Numbered from the stretch's first letter, positions 1 to 6,125 are shown. The stretch: 7,168 nucleotides of DNA from an uncultured Candidatus Saccharibacteria bacterium (GCA_946480535.1 CAMLKA010000036.1:1-7168), one strand, 5' to 3'. A program made the numbers and translations. Notes: generated from the letters alone by a model not told the origin.

Positions 1-611
1 CTATCGTTATACGCAGCCTCAATAAACGGCAGGAGCGCCTCCGGGTTCATTTCCTGTCCCCTTCCATGAGAAGCGTCGAAAAGAACAAATCCTATTTCAC
101 GCTCCCCAACGAGGCGCTTTAGTTTATCGAGCGCACTTTTCGGACCCTCTTCCATAGCATACCCGTGACACTGAACAATGGTTTGCATTCCCGTCGCAGC
201 CATGGCGCGAAAAACATGCTGATATCGTTCCGGGTCAGTATCAAATCGCAAAAGGTCAATTTGAACCGCGTCAAGGTAGTCACGCATACGAGCGTTCAAT
301 TTCCCCATGAATGCACGCGGGTAGTCCGGGTCGTTCTCGATGAACTCAGGCTCGAGATACGTCTGCGCAATGTTATAGGTTTGCACGCGATGGTCAAGCG
401 CCTTAATAATGTCATTCCCTACTGGATACCAGAGGGGTCCATATTTGTTTTCGACATCCTCATACTGGGGCTTATGTGTCGCTTTTACCCCAAGCGCAAG
501 ACGACGCGCGGTTGCATGAAGTTCATATTGTGCAACCTCAACTAATTCACGTTGCTGTTCGGGGCTTACGACCCCACTCACCCCTACATACGGCTGATTT
601 CTGTGTACCAT
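1..611 (-). CDS. Hypothetical TIM-barrel-like protein, N-terminal 203 residues (runs off the left edge)
   Basis: The frame is open from an ATG at 611-609 to the edge of the window without a stop, giving about 203 residues; the C-terminus is missing. The protein begins MVHRNQPYVGVSGVVSPEQQ. Later segments include GVKATHKPQ, an Ile/Val-rich strand ending in QCHG, and FVLFDASHGRGQEMNPEALL close to the edge. The alternation of hydrophobic strands and helices, and the strand followed by a D-A-S-H-G-R-G turn, recall (beta/alpha)8 barrels such as phosphoribosylanthranilate isomerase, where a similar Gly-rich turn binds phosphate. That likeness is inference; no trp genes lie nearby. The gene follows the fusA terminator and has its own promoter, with the -10 box six bases before the ATG, so it is probably a separate leaderless transcript. 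I am confident that it is a gene and unsure of its function. Confidence 0.85.
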   Translation of the reverse strand, partial: MVHRNQPYVGVSGVVSPEQQRELVEVAQYELHATARRLALGVKATHKPQYEDVENKYGPLWYPVGNDIIKALDHRVQTYNIAQTYLEPEFIENDPDYPRAFMGKLNARMRDYLDAVQIDLLRFDTDPERYQHVFRAMAATGMQTIVQCHGYAMEEGPKSALDKLKRLVGEREIGFVLFDASHGRGQEMNPEALLPFIEAAYND

Positions 612-645
612 GAGAGTAGTATGAGGCTTTTGATTTTGATTTCAA
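612..645 (-). promoter_or_regulatory. Promoter for a leaderless transcript of the TIM-barrel-like gene
   Basis: On the minus strand TTGAAA (645-640, five of six matches to TTGACA) is followed after 16 bases by CATACT (623-618, four of six matches to TATAAT), then six bases (ACTCTC), then the ATG at 611. A start six to seven bases after a -10 box would put the first transcribed base at the A of the ATG. No Shine-Dalgarno sequence is seen. The -10 match is only moderate. Confidence 0.5.
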
Positions 646-673
646 AGCATAAGCGTTATTGATTTTTACAAAC

Positions 674-703
674 AAAAAACCGCCCCGAGTCGGAGCGGCT
701 TTT
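674..703 (-). terminator. Rho-independent terminator of fusA
   Basis: Read on the minus strand, CCGCTCC (698-692) pairs with GGGGCGG (686-680) around a five-base loop. This is a seven-pair stem with one G-U pair, followed by six T residues (679-674) and preceded by four A residues. It lies 15 bases after the fusA stop codon. The T run on the opposite strand is short, so it acts mainly on fusA. Confidence 0.9.
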
Positions 704-717
704 GCATCGATCTGGTA

Positions 718-2814
718 CTACTTGTTGGTACGCTTTTCGATGATTTCTTGTGCCACGTTTGGTGGTACTTCCTCATATTCGGCAAGCTCCATAGTTGAAG
801 CTGCACGACCTTGGCTCATCGAACGAATGTCGTTCGTGTATCCAAAGAGGTTTGCAAGTGGAACGTAGGCACGAACCAGCTTAGCGCCACCAGGAATGTC
901 TTCCATTGCGTCAATACGACCACGGCGAGAGTTAAGGTCACCGATGATGTCACCCATGAAGTCTTCTGGAGTTGAAACTTCCACCTTCATGACTGGCTCA
1001 AGGATAACTGGCTTCGCCTTTGGAATACCTTCCTTAACAGCAAGAACACCGGCAAGGTTGAAGGCAAGTTCGCTTGAGTCGACGTCGTGGTATGAACCAT
1101 CGTAGAGGGTTGCCTTAACACCGATCATTGGGTAACCGGCAATCACACCACCTTCGAGTGTTTCCTTAATACCCTTTTGTACCGCTGGACGGTATTCAGC
1201 AGGGACAACACCACCCTTAATTTCATCACCCCACTCGAAGCCTTCACCAGACTCGGTTGGTTCGAAACGAATCCATACGTCACCGAACTGACCACGTCCA
1301 CCAGATTGCTTCGCGTGCTTACCCTGTGCTTCAGCAACACCACGGATAGTTTCACGGAAGGCAACTTGAGGCTCACCAATGTTTGCTTCAACGTTAAATT
1401 CACGCTTCATACGGTCAACAAGGATGTCGAGGTGAAGCTCACCCATTCCTGACATAATTGTCTGGCCAGTTTCTTCGTCGGTGTGAATACGGAAGGTTGG
1501 GTCTTCTTCTGCGAGACGTTGCAACGCAATACCCATCTTTTCTTGGTCAGCTTTTGTCTTTGGTTCAACAGCAATCGATACAGGAGGTTCTGGGAATTCG
1601 ATTGATTCAAGGACAATTGGGTTTGCAGGATCTGCAAGCGTGTGACCCGTAAAGGTGCTCTTAAGACCAACCACAGCAGCGATGTCACCAGCGCCCACTG
1701 AGTCGATTTCTTCACGCTTGTCGGCGTGCATACGAACAATACGTCCGATACGCTCTTTTTCACCAGTAGTGGTGTTAAGAACGTAGCTACCCGCAGTCAG
1801 CTTTCCTGAATACACACGGATGAAGATGAGACGTCCGACGAATGGGTCGGTTGCAATCTTAAAGGCGAGTGCAGAAAGTGGTTCGTTATCAGCAGGTTGG
1901 CGCTCAATAACATCGCCAGTCTTAGGGTTGGTACCTTGGATAGCTTCAACGTCGAGAGGCGAAGGAAGGAAGTCGTTTACGAGGTCAAGAACCTTCTCAA
2001 CGATCACACCACGTCCGTCACCACCAGTAACGAGGAAGAAGTCACCGGCGAGAACACGCTTACGAAGTGCGCGCTTAAGCTCTTCAAGAGTAATTGAGTC
2101 TTCACCTTCTTCAAGGTAACGCTCGAAGAGTTCATCTTCAGCTTCAACAGCAGCTTCAACGAGGAGGCTACGTGCGTTTTTTGCCTTTTCAAGCATGTCA
2201 GCTGGGATTTCACCTTGAACAAGCTCCTTGTCGGTGTAGTCGTTGTAGGTGTATGCCTTCATATCAAGGAGGTCAACAAGACCGTTAATTTCCTTTTCAA
2301 ATCCGATAGGAAGGTGAACAGGAAGCGCATGCTTAGAGAGACGGTTGTGAATTGTACCGAGAGACTTGTAGAAGTCACCACCGATTTGGTTAATCTTGTT
2401 GATGAAACAAATACGTGGCACGCCGTACTTGTTTGCTTGGCGCCATACAGTTTCGGTCTGAGCTTCAACACCCATCTTACCGTCGAAGACTGTCACTGCA
2501 CCGTCGAGAACACGAAGTGAACGCTCAACCTCAGCGGTAAAGTCGATGTGACCTGGGGTGTCGATGATGTTGATCTTGTGACCCTTCCAGAAACATGTCA
2601 CAGCTGCAGAGGTAATGGTAATTCCACGCTCTTTTTCTTGTGCCATCCAGTCGGTTGTTGCACTGTCGCCGTCAGCACCACGAACTTCACCAATCTTGTG
2701 GTTAATACCGGTACGGTACAGAATACCTTCGGTTGTCGTTGTCTTACCCGCGTCAATGTGGGCAATAATACCAATGTTTCGGTAGTCCTTTAGTGGGACA
2801 TTCTGTTGAGCCAT
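718..2814 (-). CDS. fusA: Elongation factor G with altered G4 and G5 nucleotide-binding motifs
   Basis: This is the translocation GTPase EF-G, which moves tRNA and mRNA through the ribosome and helps recycle ribosomes; it acts in the cytoplasm. The 698 residues match the usual bacterial length (about 700), and all five domains are present. G1 is AHIDAGKTT (18-26), G2 is RGITIT (63-68), G3 is DTPGH (85-89). Domain III carries GMGELHLDI (456-464), domain [15 protein letters not shown] (499-511) with tip loop [10 protein letters not shown] (573-582), and domain V follows from about 606. Unusual points: G4 is NKIN (139-142) rather than NKxD; the G5 SA(F/L) loop is GGDGRG (264-269); switch I has three extra residues near 45-54 compared with E. 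coli. The ATG at 2814 gives the expected N-terminus, preceded by GA-rich sequence rather than a clear GGAGG. It is separated from rpsL-rpsG and has its own promoter. The identity is certain; the effect of the motif changes is inference. Confidence 0.98.
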   Translation of the reverse strand: MAQQNVPLKDYRNIGIIAHIDAGKTTTTEGILYRTGINHKIGEVRGADGDSATTDWMAQEKERGITITSAAVTCFWKGHKINIIDTPGHIDFTAEVERSLRVLDGAVTVFDGKMGVEAQTETVWRQANKYGVPRICFINKINQIGGDFYKSLGTIHNRLSKHALPVHLPIGFEKEINGLVDLLDMKAYTYNDYTDKELVQGEIPADMLEKAKNARSLLVEAAVEAEDELFERYLEEGEDSITLEELKRALRKRVLAGDFFLVTGGDGRGVIVEKVLDLVNDFLPSPLDVEAIQGTNPKTGDVIERQPADNEPLSALAFKIATDPFVGRLIFIRVYSGKLTAGSYVLNTTTGEKERIGRIVRMHADKREEIDSVGAGDIAAVVGLKSTFTGHTLADPANPIVLESIEFPEPPVSIAVEPKTKADQEKMGIALQRLAEEDPTFRIHTDEETGQTIMSGMGELHLDILVDRMKREFNVEANIGEPQVAFRETIRGVAEAQGKHAKQSGGRGQFGDVWIRFEPTESGEGFEWGDEIKGGVVPAEYRPAVQKGIKETLEGGVIAGYPMIGVKATLYDGSYHDVDSSELAFNLAGVLAVKEGIPKAKPVILEPVMKVEVSTPEDFMGDIIGDLNSRRGRIDAMEDIPGGAKLVRAYVPLANLFGYTNDIRSMSQGRAASTMELAEYEEVPPNVAQEIIEKRTNK

Positions 2815-2841
2815 AGTCTCTCTCGTCTCTCTTTCGTTACT

Positions 2842-2860
2842 CCGGAGCGCGCCGCACCGG
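2842..2860 (-). promoter_or_regulatory. GC-rich hairpin in the fusA mRNA leader
   Basis: On the minus strand CCGGTGC and GCTCCGG pair around the central GGCGC with one T-T mismatch; one more G-C pair forms inside, leaving a three-base loop. It lies about 27-46 bases before the fusA ATG. No T run follows, so it is not a terminator. It could shape the leader or bind a regulator, but nothing here identifies which. Confidence 0.4.
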
Positions 2861-2882
2861 GGTTAATTATTTTTGGCCATAG

Positions 2883-2904
2883 AAAATAGCGCTTTAAGGC
2901 TATT
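2883..2904 (-). terminator. Weak inverted repeat after the duplicate-pair operon, possible terminator or operator
   Basis: AATAGC (2904-2899) and GCTATT (2890-2885) form a perfect six-base inverted repeat, followed on the minus strand by TTCT, giving four T residues in a row. It lies 10 bases after the TAG stop at 2915 and overlaps the last bases of the fusA -10 box. It may weakly end the upstream transcript or act as an operator for fusA. The stem is short and A-T rich, so both readings are tentative. Confidence 0.3.
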
Positions 2905-2910
2905 ATATCA
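2902..2910 (-). promoter_or_regulatory. Extended -10 promoter for fusA
   Basis: The minus strand reads TGATATAAT (2910-2902), a perfect match to the extended -10 consensus TGnTATAAT. No good -35 box is seen; an extended -10 can work without one. Transcription should start near 2895, giving fusA a leader of about 80 bases, so fusA can be made independently of rpsL and rpsG. Confidence 0.7.
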
Positions 2911-2914
2911 GATT

Positions 2915-3646
2915 CTATTCTTTATCACCAGTGTCTGCGTCATTTGACGCAGCGGAAGATGGCCCCTCATGCAAGCTTTCAATAGACGCGCCAATTGCCT
3001 CATTCACCTCTTCGTGAGCAGCACGAGCTCCAAAGAGTGCAACGCCATGACCCATCTTAAAGATATCCTGCATACCAAGATGCTGATAGGTCGCCGGTGT
3101 GTATACCTCTTGAGCCCATTTCTCAATGAATCCACGAGCATGTCCCGTTGCCAAGATACCCGCTCGACCCATTCGATCAATATGCCCTCGAATCGCCGTA
3201 TGCATATCCTCAACGCTTTCAAAATATTGCTGACCCCCGTTAATAACCTCAGCCACAGGGTGGAACGTATCTTCAAACGCCAACTTCCCCCCGTACATTC
3301 GTTCGACAATACGCTGTTGCTGAAGGAACCCGCTCGCAAAAGCATACTGCACTCGGTGATGCGGGTTGTGCATTTCTGGAATAGCCAGCGCGTCGCCCAG
3401 TTGAGAGAGTGTTCTAAACTGTTGTGCAATCGGTGCATTTATCAGGCTATTCTGCGCTGCCCTCTTGCCTTCCATTATCGGACCCATAATGTCATTCCAA
3501 GCATTCCATTCAACCTCAGGGGCACCAATTGAAGCATTGTACTCGTTTTGCAGCTCAGCCATTTCATCTTCATAGTCTGAAAACTTCACCTGATAGTACT
3601 CTGGCTTTGGAAGCGGTAATTTTGAATGAAATATAAATTCACTCAT
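2915..3646 (-). CDS. Hypothetical protein, diverged tandem duplicate of the preceding gene
   Basis: The 243-residue soluble protein has no family I recognise, no signal peptide and no membrane segment. It looks mostly helical, with an acidic Ser/Ala/Asp-rich tail (about 228-243) that is probably disordered. Three blocks match the neighbouring 218-residue protein in the same order: PLPKPEYYQVKF...EM (11-29), YAFASGFL (101-108) followed by FHP (128-130), and GFIEKWAQEVY (172-182) with a later GHG (199-201). This suggests duplication followed by divergence. The start at 3646 lies one base after the neighbour's stop (TAA-A-ATG) and has the ribosome binding site AGAGGGG seven bases upstream. The two are therefore almost certainly co-transcribed and translationally coupled. 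fusA transcription begins just after its stop codon. Function unknown. Confidence 0.9.
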   Translation of the reverse strand: MSEFIFHSKLPLPKPEYYQVKFSDYEDEMAELQNEYNASIGAPEVEWNAWNDIMGPIMEGKRAAQNSLINAPIAQQFRTLSQLGDALAIPEMHNPHHRVQYAFASGFLQQQRIVERMYGGKLAFEDTFHPVAEVINGGQQYFESVEDMHTAIRGHIDRMGRAGILATGHARGFIEKWAQEVYTPATYQHLGMQDIFKMGHGVALFGARAAHEEVNEAIGASIESLHEGPSSAASNDADTGDKE

Positions 3647-3647
3647 T

Positions 3648-4304
3648 TTACATCCCCTCTCCGCTTAGAAGTTTCTGGAGCGCTGTGTCAAAATCATCCT
3701 CAACAACCGCTTGAGCGGCCGCTTGATGGTTCAATGCGCGCTGATGAAGCACGCCACACGTAATTAGTGCTCCACTTCCAAGGCAGAATGCTCGGGCAAA
3801 ACGCTCGCGCTCAGGGTACGCTTCATTTGCCCAGCTCTGCAAAAAGCCTACCGCATTATCCCCTATCTGCCGAAGTCCATATACACCAAACTGCTCTAAG
3901 ATTTTTCGTTCTTCATCGAGCGTTTCGTCCGCACTTCCAGTAATAAGTTGCTGCTCCTGCTCGAACCACTGGTCAAGCGAGGACAATCGGTCATGGAAAC
4001 TATGCGGCACCATAAAAGCGCGGTCCGCAACTTCCTTTGTCGCCATATATCCATTGATATAGGCATAACAGGCATCATACGAATCATCGTCGTCGAAGTT
4101 TGCCGTCGAATCAACAAAACGAAGGCCATAATACGCCAATGCCGTCTCTTGCGCCTCAAGTTCCCTGTCAACCGTCACCATAAGTGCCCTATTCGCAAGA
4201 TAAAGTCGAAGGCCGCCTTGGGCTTGCATCTCTCTATTTGCTTCATCGAACGCGCGGGCGTAGTGTTCGGCCTGCGGTAGTGGCTCGGCTCTTGGAATTA
4301 ACAT
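3648..4304 (-). CDS. Hypothetical protein, first member of the duplicated pair
   Basis: The 218-residue soluble protein is of unknown family, largely helical and acidic, with an Asp cluster FDDDDSYD (70-77). Blocks shared with the following gene are EPLPQAEHYARAF...EM (7-26), YAYINGYM (80-87) followed by FHD (103-105), and GFLQSWANEAY (153-163) with a later GSG (176-178). In the last block 6 of 11 positions are identical between the two proteins. The start at 4304 is favoured because a near-ideal promoter places its -10 box six bases before this ATG, so the transcript is probably leaderless; no Shine-Dalgarno sequence can fit. It stops one base before the next gene starts. It is 47 bases from the gene upstream but has its own promoter, so the pair is a two-gene operon. 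Function unknown; the adjoining possible nuclease gene may or may not be related. Confidence 0.88.
   Translation of the reverse strand: MLIPRAEPLPQAEHYARAFDEANREMQAQGGLRLYLANRALMVTVDRELEAQETALAYYGLRFVDSTANFDDDDSYDACYAYINGYMATKEVADRAFMVPHSFHDRLSSLDQWFEQEQQLITGSADETLDEERKILEQFGVYGLRQIGDNAVGFLQSWANEAYPERERFARAFCLGSGALITCGVLHQRALNHQAAAQAVVEDDFDTALQKLLSGEGM
3654..3660 (-). promoter_or_regulatory. Ribosome binding site of the second duplicate gene
   Basis: AGAGGGG lies seven bases before the ATG at 3646, inside the last codons of the upstream gene. It supports this start and contrasts with the leaderless start of the first gene of the pair. Confidence 0.7.
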
Positions 4305-4339
4305 AGCAAAATTATACGCCCCTTACAGATACCCTTCAA
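4305..4339 (-). promoter_or_regulatory. Strong promoter for a leaderless transcript of the duplicate-pair operon
   Basis: The minus strand holds TTGAAG (4339-4334), exactly 17 bases, a perfect TATAAT (4316-4311), six bases (TTTGCT), then ATG at 4304. The expected first transcribed base is the A of the ATG or next to it. It sits wholly in the 47-base gap after the TGA stop at 4352. Confidence 0.8.
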
Positions 4340-4351
4340 GCTCAAGCGTCG

Positions 4352-5446
4352 TCATGCTGCAATCTCGGGATATCGCTGGTCGAGCTCTTTAGAGCTATAA
4401 AAACGCGTCATGCTATTTACCGCTAACGATTCGGGCGTAATGCCCTTTTGATACAAACGAAGCATTTCACGAAGATCAGTCGATATTTTCTCGATATCGA
4501 CCGTATCCTGAAGCGTTGCCTCCCCCTGTTGATACCGAGAGAAAGACTGAGCCGTCATTCGAGGGTCAACCCCTTCAGCAGTAAGGTGCATTTTGCCTCG
4601 CACAAGCAGCGACTTATAACGCATTCTGTCCCTTCTCGATGGTCGCGCTTTAATCTCTATGGGAATCACTTTTTTAATCGCTCCCCAGTGCTGATTGACG
4701 ACCATGATGTCGTGTGTTTGCTGGGGGTGGTAATATCCACTATCCGCCCGGGCCGTTGAAGGGAGCGGGACATATCGAGGGTCATCCAGGTAGAGAAGCG
4801 CCATGAGGGCGTTCAACTCGTGAGAAAGTCCGATAAATCCATTCACCATTTCTCTATCACCCACGCTACCGTAACGAGATATTTGCTCTGAGATTTCAGC
4901 AGAAAAAAGCGTCGTATCAGCCAATACCTGTCGTCGAATCCCGGGGGTAACATTCCCAACAATCACCGACTTCATAAGAGGCGCGTAAGCTAACGCAATA
5001 GCAAGGCGATACTGTGTATCAGGCTCCGTGAAAAGCGCACTGTATTCGGTTGACTGCAACTGCGACTCAATCTCTAGCGCCTCGCCCCATTGCTGCTCTG
5101 CCAGCATCACCCTCCGCACTCGCTCAACTGTTGTTGCGGATGTATCAAGTAATCCCGACTCGGCGTAGGCCCACGCTGCTGCGTCCTTATACTGCGGCAT
5201 GTACTCGCCTGCAAGCTCTTCGCCAATAGCATGGAGCTCTTTTGCACCCGAACTATTCACGGCGACTTTATGCATCTTTAAGTACTGATGGTACGTTTCG
5301 TTCTCAAGGTATTTTTTATGTGATGGATTTAGGACAAAAGGCTCGAGGCGCTCGGTATCAAGCGTCGTCTCTGGCTGGTTGTGAAGCGATTCCTGGAAGG
5401 CATGAAACCCGGGGTGTGCGACACGCTCCATCCCCGAGGCATACAT
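4352..5446 (-). CDS. Hypothetical protein with a possible PD-(D/E)XK nuclease-like core
   Basis: I do not recognise a named family. From the ATG at 5446 the protein has 364 residues. The N-terminal half is helical. The C-terminal half has an arrangement typical of the PD-(D/E)XK nuclease fold: a helix with SHELNALMALLYLDD (Glu210), a PLPSTARADSGYY stretch, THDIMVV (Asp246), then a strand with IPIEIKAR (Glu264, Lys266). Asp and Glu are 18 residues apart, and E-x-K follows a hydrophobic strand, as in restriction-type enzymes and Holliday-junction resolvases. This assignment is inference from motif spacing. An in-frame TTG at 5458 would add four residues. The ATG is preferred because GGGG lies six bases before it and the stop of a 14-codon upstream reading frame lies one base before it. 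The gene ends with TGA at 4352. Its DNA target, if any, and its partners are unknown. Confidence 0.88.
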   Translation of the reverse strand: MYASGMERVAHPGFHAFQESLHNQPETTLDTERLEPFVLNPSHKKYLENETYHQYLKMHKVAVNSSGAKELHAIGEELAGEYMPQYKDAAAWAYAESGLLDTSATTVERVRRVMLAEQQWGEALEIESQLQSTEYSALFTEPDTQYRLAIALAYAPLMKSVIVGNVTPGIRRQVLADTTLFSAEISEQISRYGSVGDREMVNGFIGLSHELNALMALLYLDDPRYVPLPSTARADSGYYHPQQTHDIMVVNQHWGAIKKVIPIEIKARPSRRDRMRYKSLLVRGKMHLTAEGVDPRMTAQSFSRYQQGEATLQDTVDIEKISTDLREMLRLYQKGITPESLAVNSMTRFYSSKELDQRYPEIAA

Positions 5447-5447
5447 A

Positions 5448-5492
5448 TTAGTCCCCAATGACCTTTCCAGTGTTTGTGTTCAACGCTCCCAT
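5448..5492 (-). CDS. Possible 14-codon leader peptide before the nuclease-like gene
   Basis: ATG at 5492 opens a frame encoding MGALNTNTGKVIGD and ending in TAA (5450-5448), one base before the downstream ATG at 5446 (TAA-T-ATG). It begins nine bases after a candidate -10 box, so its own start would be nearly leaderless. The tight stop-start junction resembles the TAA-A-ATG coupling at 3650-3644. A frame this short can arise by chance, and the peptide shows no known attenuator pattern. Confidence 0.3.
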   Translation of the reverse strand: MGALNTNTGKVIGD

Positions 5493-5501
5493 TTGCTTAT
5501 G

Positions 5502-5531
5502 GTTATACACCAAAGATAGGGCGTTTGGGAA
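5502..5531 (-). promoter_or_regulatory. Candidate promoter for the nuclease-like gene
   Basis: TTCCCA (5531-5526) and TATAAC (5507-5502) are separated by 18 bases on the minus strand, with four and five matches to the consensus. The position, just after the TAA stop at 5538, fits a start near 5495. The match is moderate, and co-transcription with the membrane-protein gene remains possible. Confidence 0.4.
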
Positions 5532-5537
5532 GACCTA

Positions 5538-6062
5538 TTAGAAAAGTTTCTCTAATTCACTCTTTGACGTCTGTATTGAACTTTTGCAGTATGCGTCTTT
5601 GAAGAAAACATCACAGACTTTCTGGTTGTAGCGAGGATCGACTTCATCAACAAACGATACCGACTCTTCCCCACCGACTGACCCTACTACGTAGTTAATT
5701 GATACCTGGTAGTTCGGAGTTCCCTTTGTAGAATCGAGAATCACACGGCTCACCTCTTTCGTATACCCGACCAGTTCATATGCGGTATCTTCTTTACTCA
5801 CCTGAAGCCATACGGACAAGTTGTTATTCCACGGCGCGCCACTGTGGCCATAGCTAACACGAGCACTTTGAATAGCCTCAATTTTGCTTGTAATATCCTT
5901 TTCAAGTTGCGCTTCATCCGGCTCAGAGCTAAATCCCCATACAATCGAAAATACGAGCAAGCTAAAGAGGAGTATGCCAAGTCCGCCAAATATAGCCACG
6001 CCTATAATAAACGGCTTCAACTTTGTCTTCTTTGCAGCGGGAGAGTGAGATACTTTTGTCAT
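5538..6062 (-). CDS. Hypothetical single-pass membrane protein with a C-terminal outside domain
   Basis: The 174-residue protein starts MTKVSHSPAAKKTKLKPF, a Lys-rich cytoplasmic end, followed by one strongly hydrophobic segment (about residues 17-44, ending IVWGF). A domain of about 125 residues should lie outside the membrane. It is rich in beta-prone stretches and has two cysteines eight residues apart near the C-terminus (VC...YC), able to form a disulfide. No cleavage site is evident, so a membrane anchor is more likely than secretion. No family is recognised. An ATG at 6071 would add three residues, but it lies inside the likely -10 box TACAAT. The ATG at 6062 is seven bases after that box, as expected for a leaderless message, so it was chosen. 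The gene directly follows the rpsG terminator and is 91 bases from the next gene. Confidence 0.85.
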   Translation of the reverse strand: MTKVSHSPAAKKTKLKPFIIGVAIFGGLGILLFSLLVFSIVWGFSSEPDEAQLEKDITSKIEAIQSARVSYGHSGAPWNNNLSVWLQVSKEDTAYELVGYTKEVSRVILDSTKGTPNYQVSINYVVGSVGGEESVSFVDEVDPRYNQKVCDVFFKDAYCKSSIQTSKSELEKLF

Positions 6063-6069
6063 ATACCCC

Positions 6070-6078
6070 ATTGTAACA
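6070..6078 (-). promoter_or_regulatory. Extended -10 promoter overlapping the rpsG terminator
   Basis: TGTTACAAT (6078-6070) fits the extended -10 form TGnTAnAAT. Its first T is the last T of the terminator tail. Seven bases later comes the ATG at 6062. No -35 box is seen in the hairpin. This would let the membrane-protein gene start independently exactly where rpsL-rpsG transcription ends. Confidence 0.5.
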
Positions 6079-6109
6079 AAAAAACACCCCCAAGGTTTGA
6101 GGGTGTTTT
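6078..6109 (-). terminator. Strong Rho-independent terminator of rpsL-rpsG
   Basis: On the minus strand a 13-pair stem (6109-6097 with 6093-6081, one G-U pair) closes a three-base loop and leads into seven T residues (6084-6078). It lies 16 bases after the rpsG stop, so rpsL and rpsG are transcribed apart from everything downstream. The other strand has four T residues after the stem, but no gene points that way. Confidence 0.92.
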
Positions 6110-6125
6110 CCTAGGCTGGATATAC

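Noticed and set aside
165..545. Plus-strand open frame of 126 codons
   Set aside because: It lies wholly opposite the TIM-barrel-like gene, whose product has convincing strand-helix patterning and a promoter; the plus-strand product has no recognisable motif.
2969..3532. Plus-strand open frame of 187 codons
   Set aside because: It is opposite the second duplicate gene, which has a ribosome binding site, a homologous neighbour and coupling to it. The plus-strand protein looks random and Arg/Ser/Leu-rich.
4352..4354. TGA as a glycine codon (alternative code of some CPR lineages)
   Set aside because: Reading through would overlap the strong promoter and the next start, and no core gene in the window has an in-frame TGA, so it is taken as a normal stop.
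5516..5538. ATAGG/CCTAT inverted repeat after the membrane-protein gene as a terminator
   Set aside because: The stem has only five pairs, the loop is 13 bases and no T run follows.
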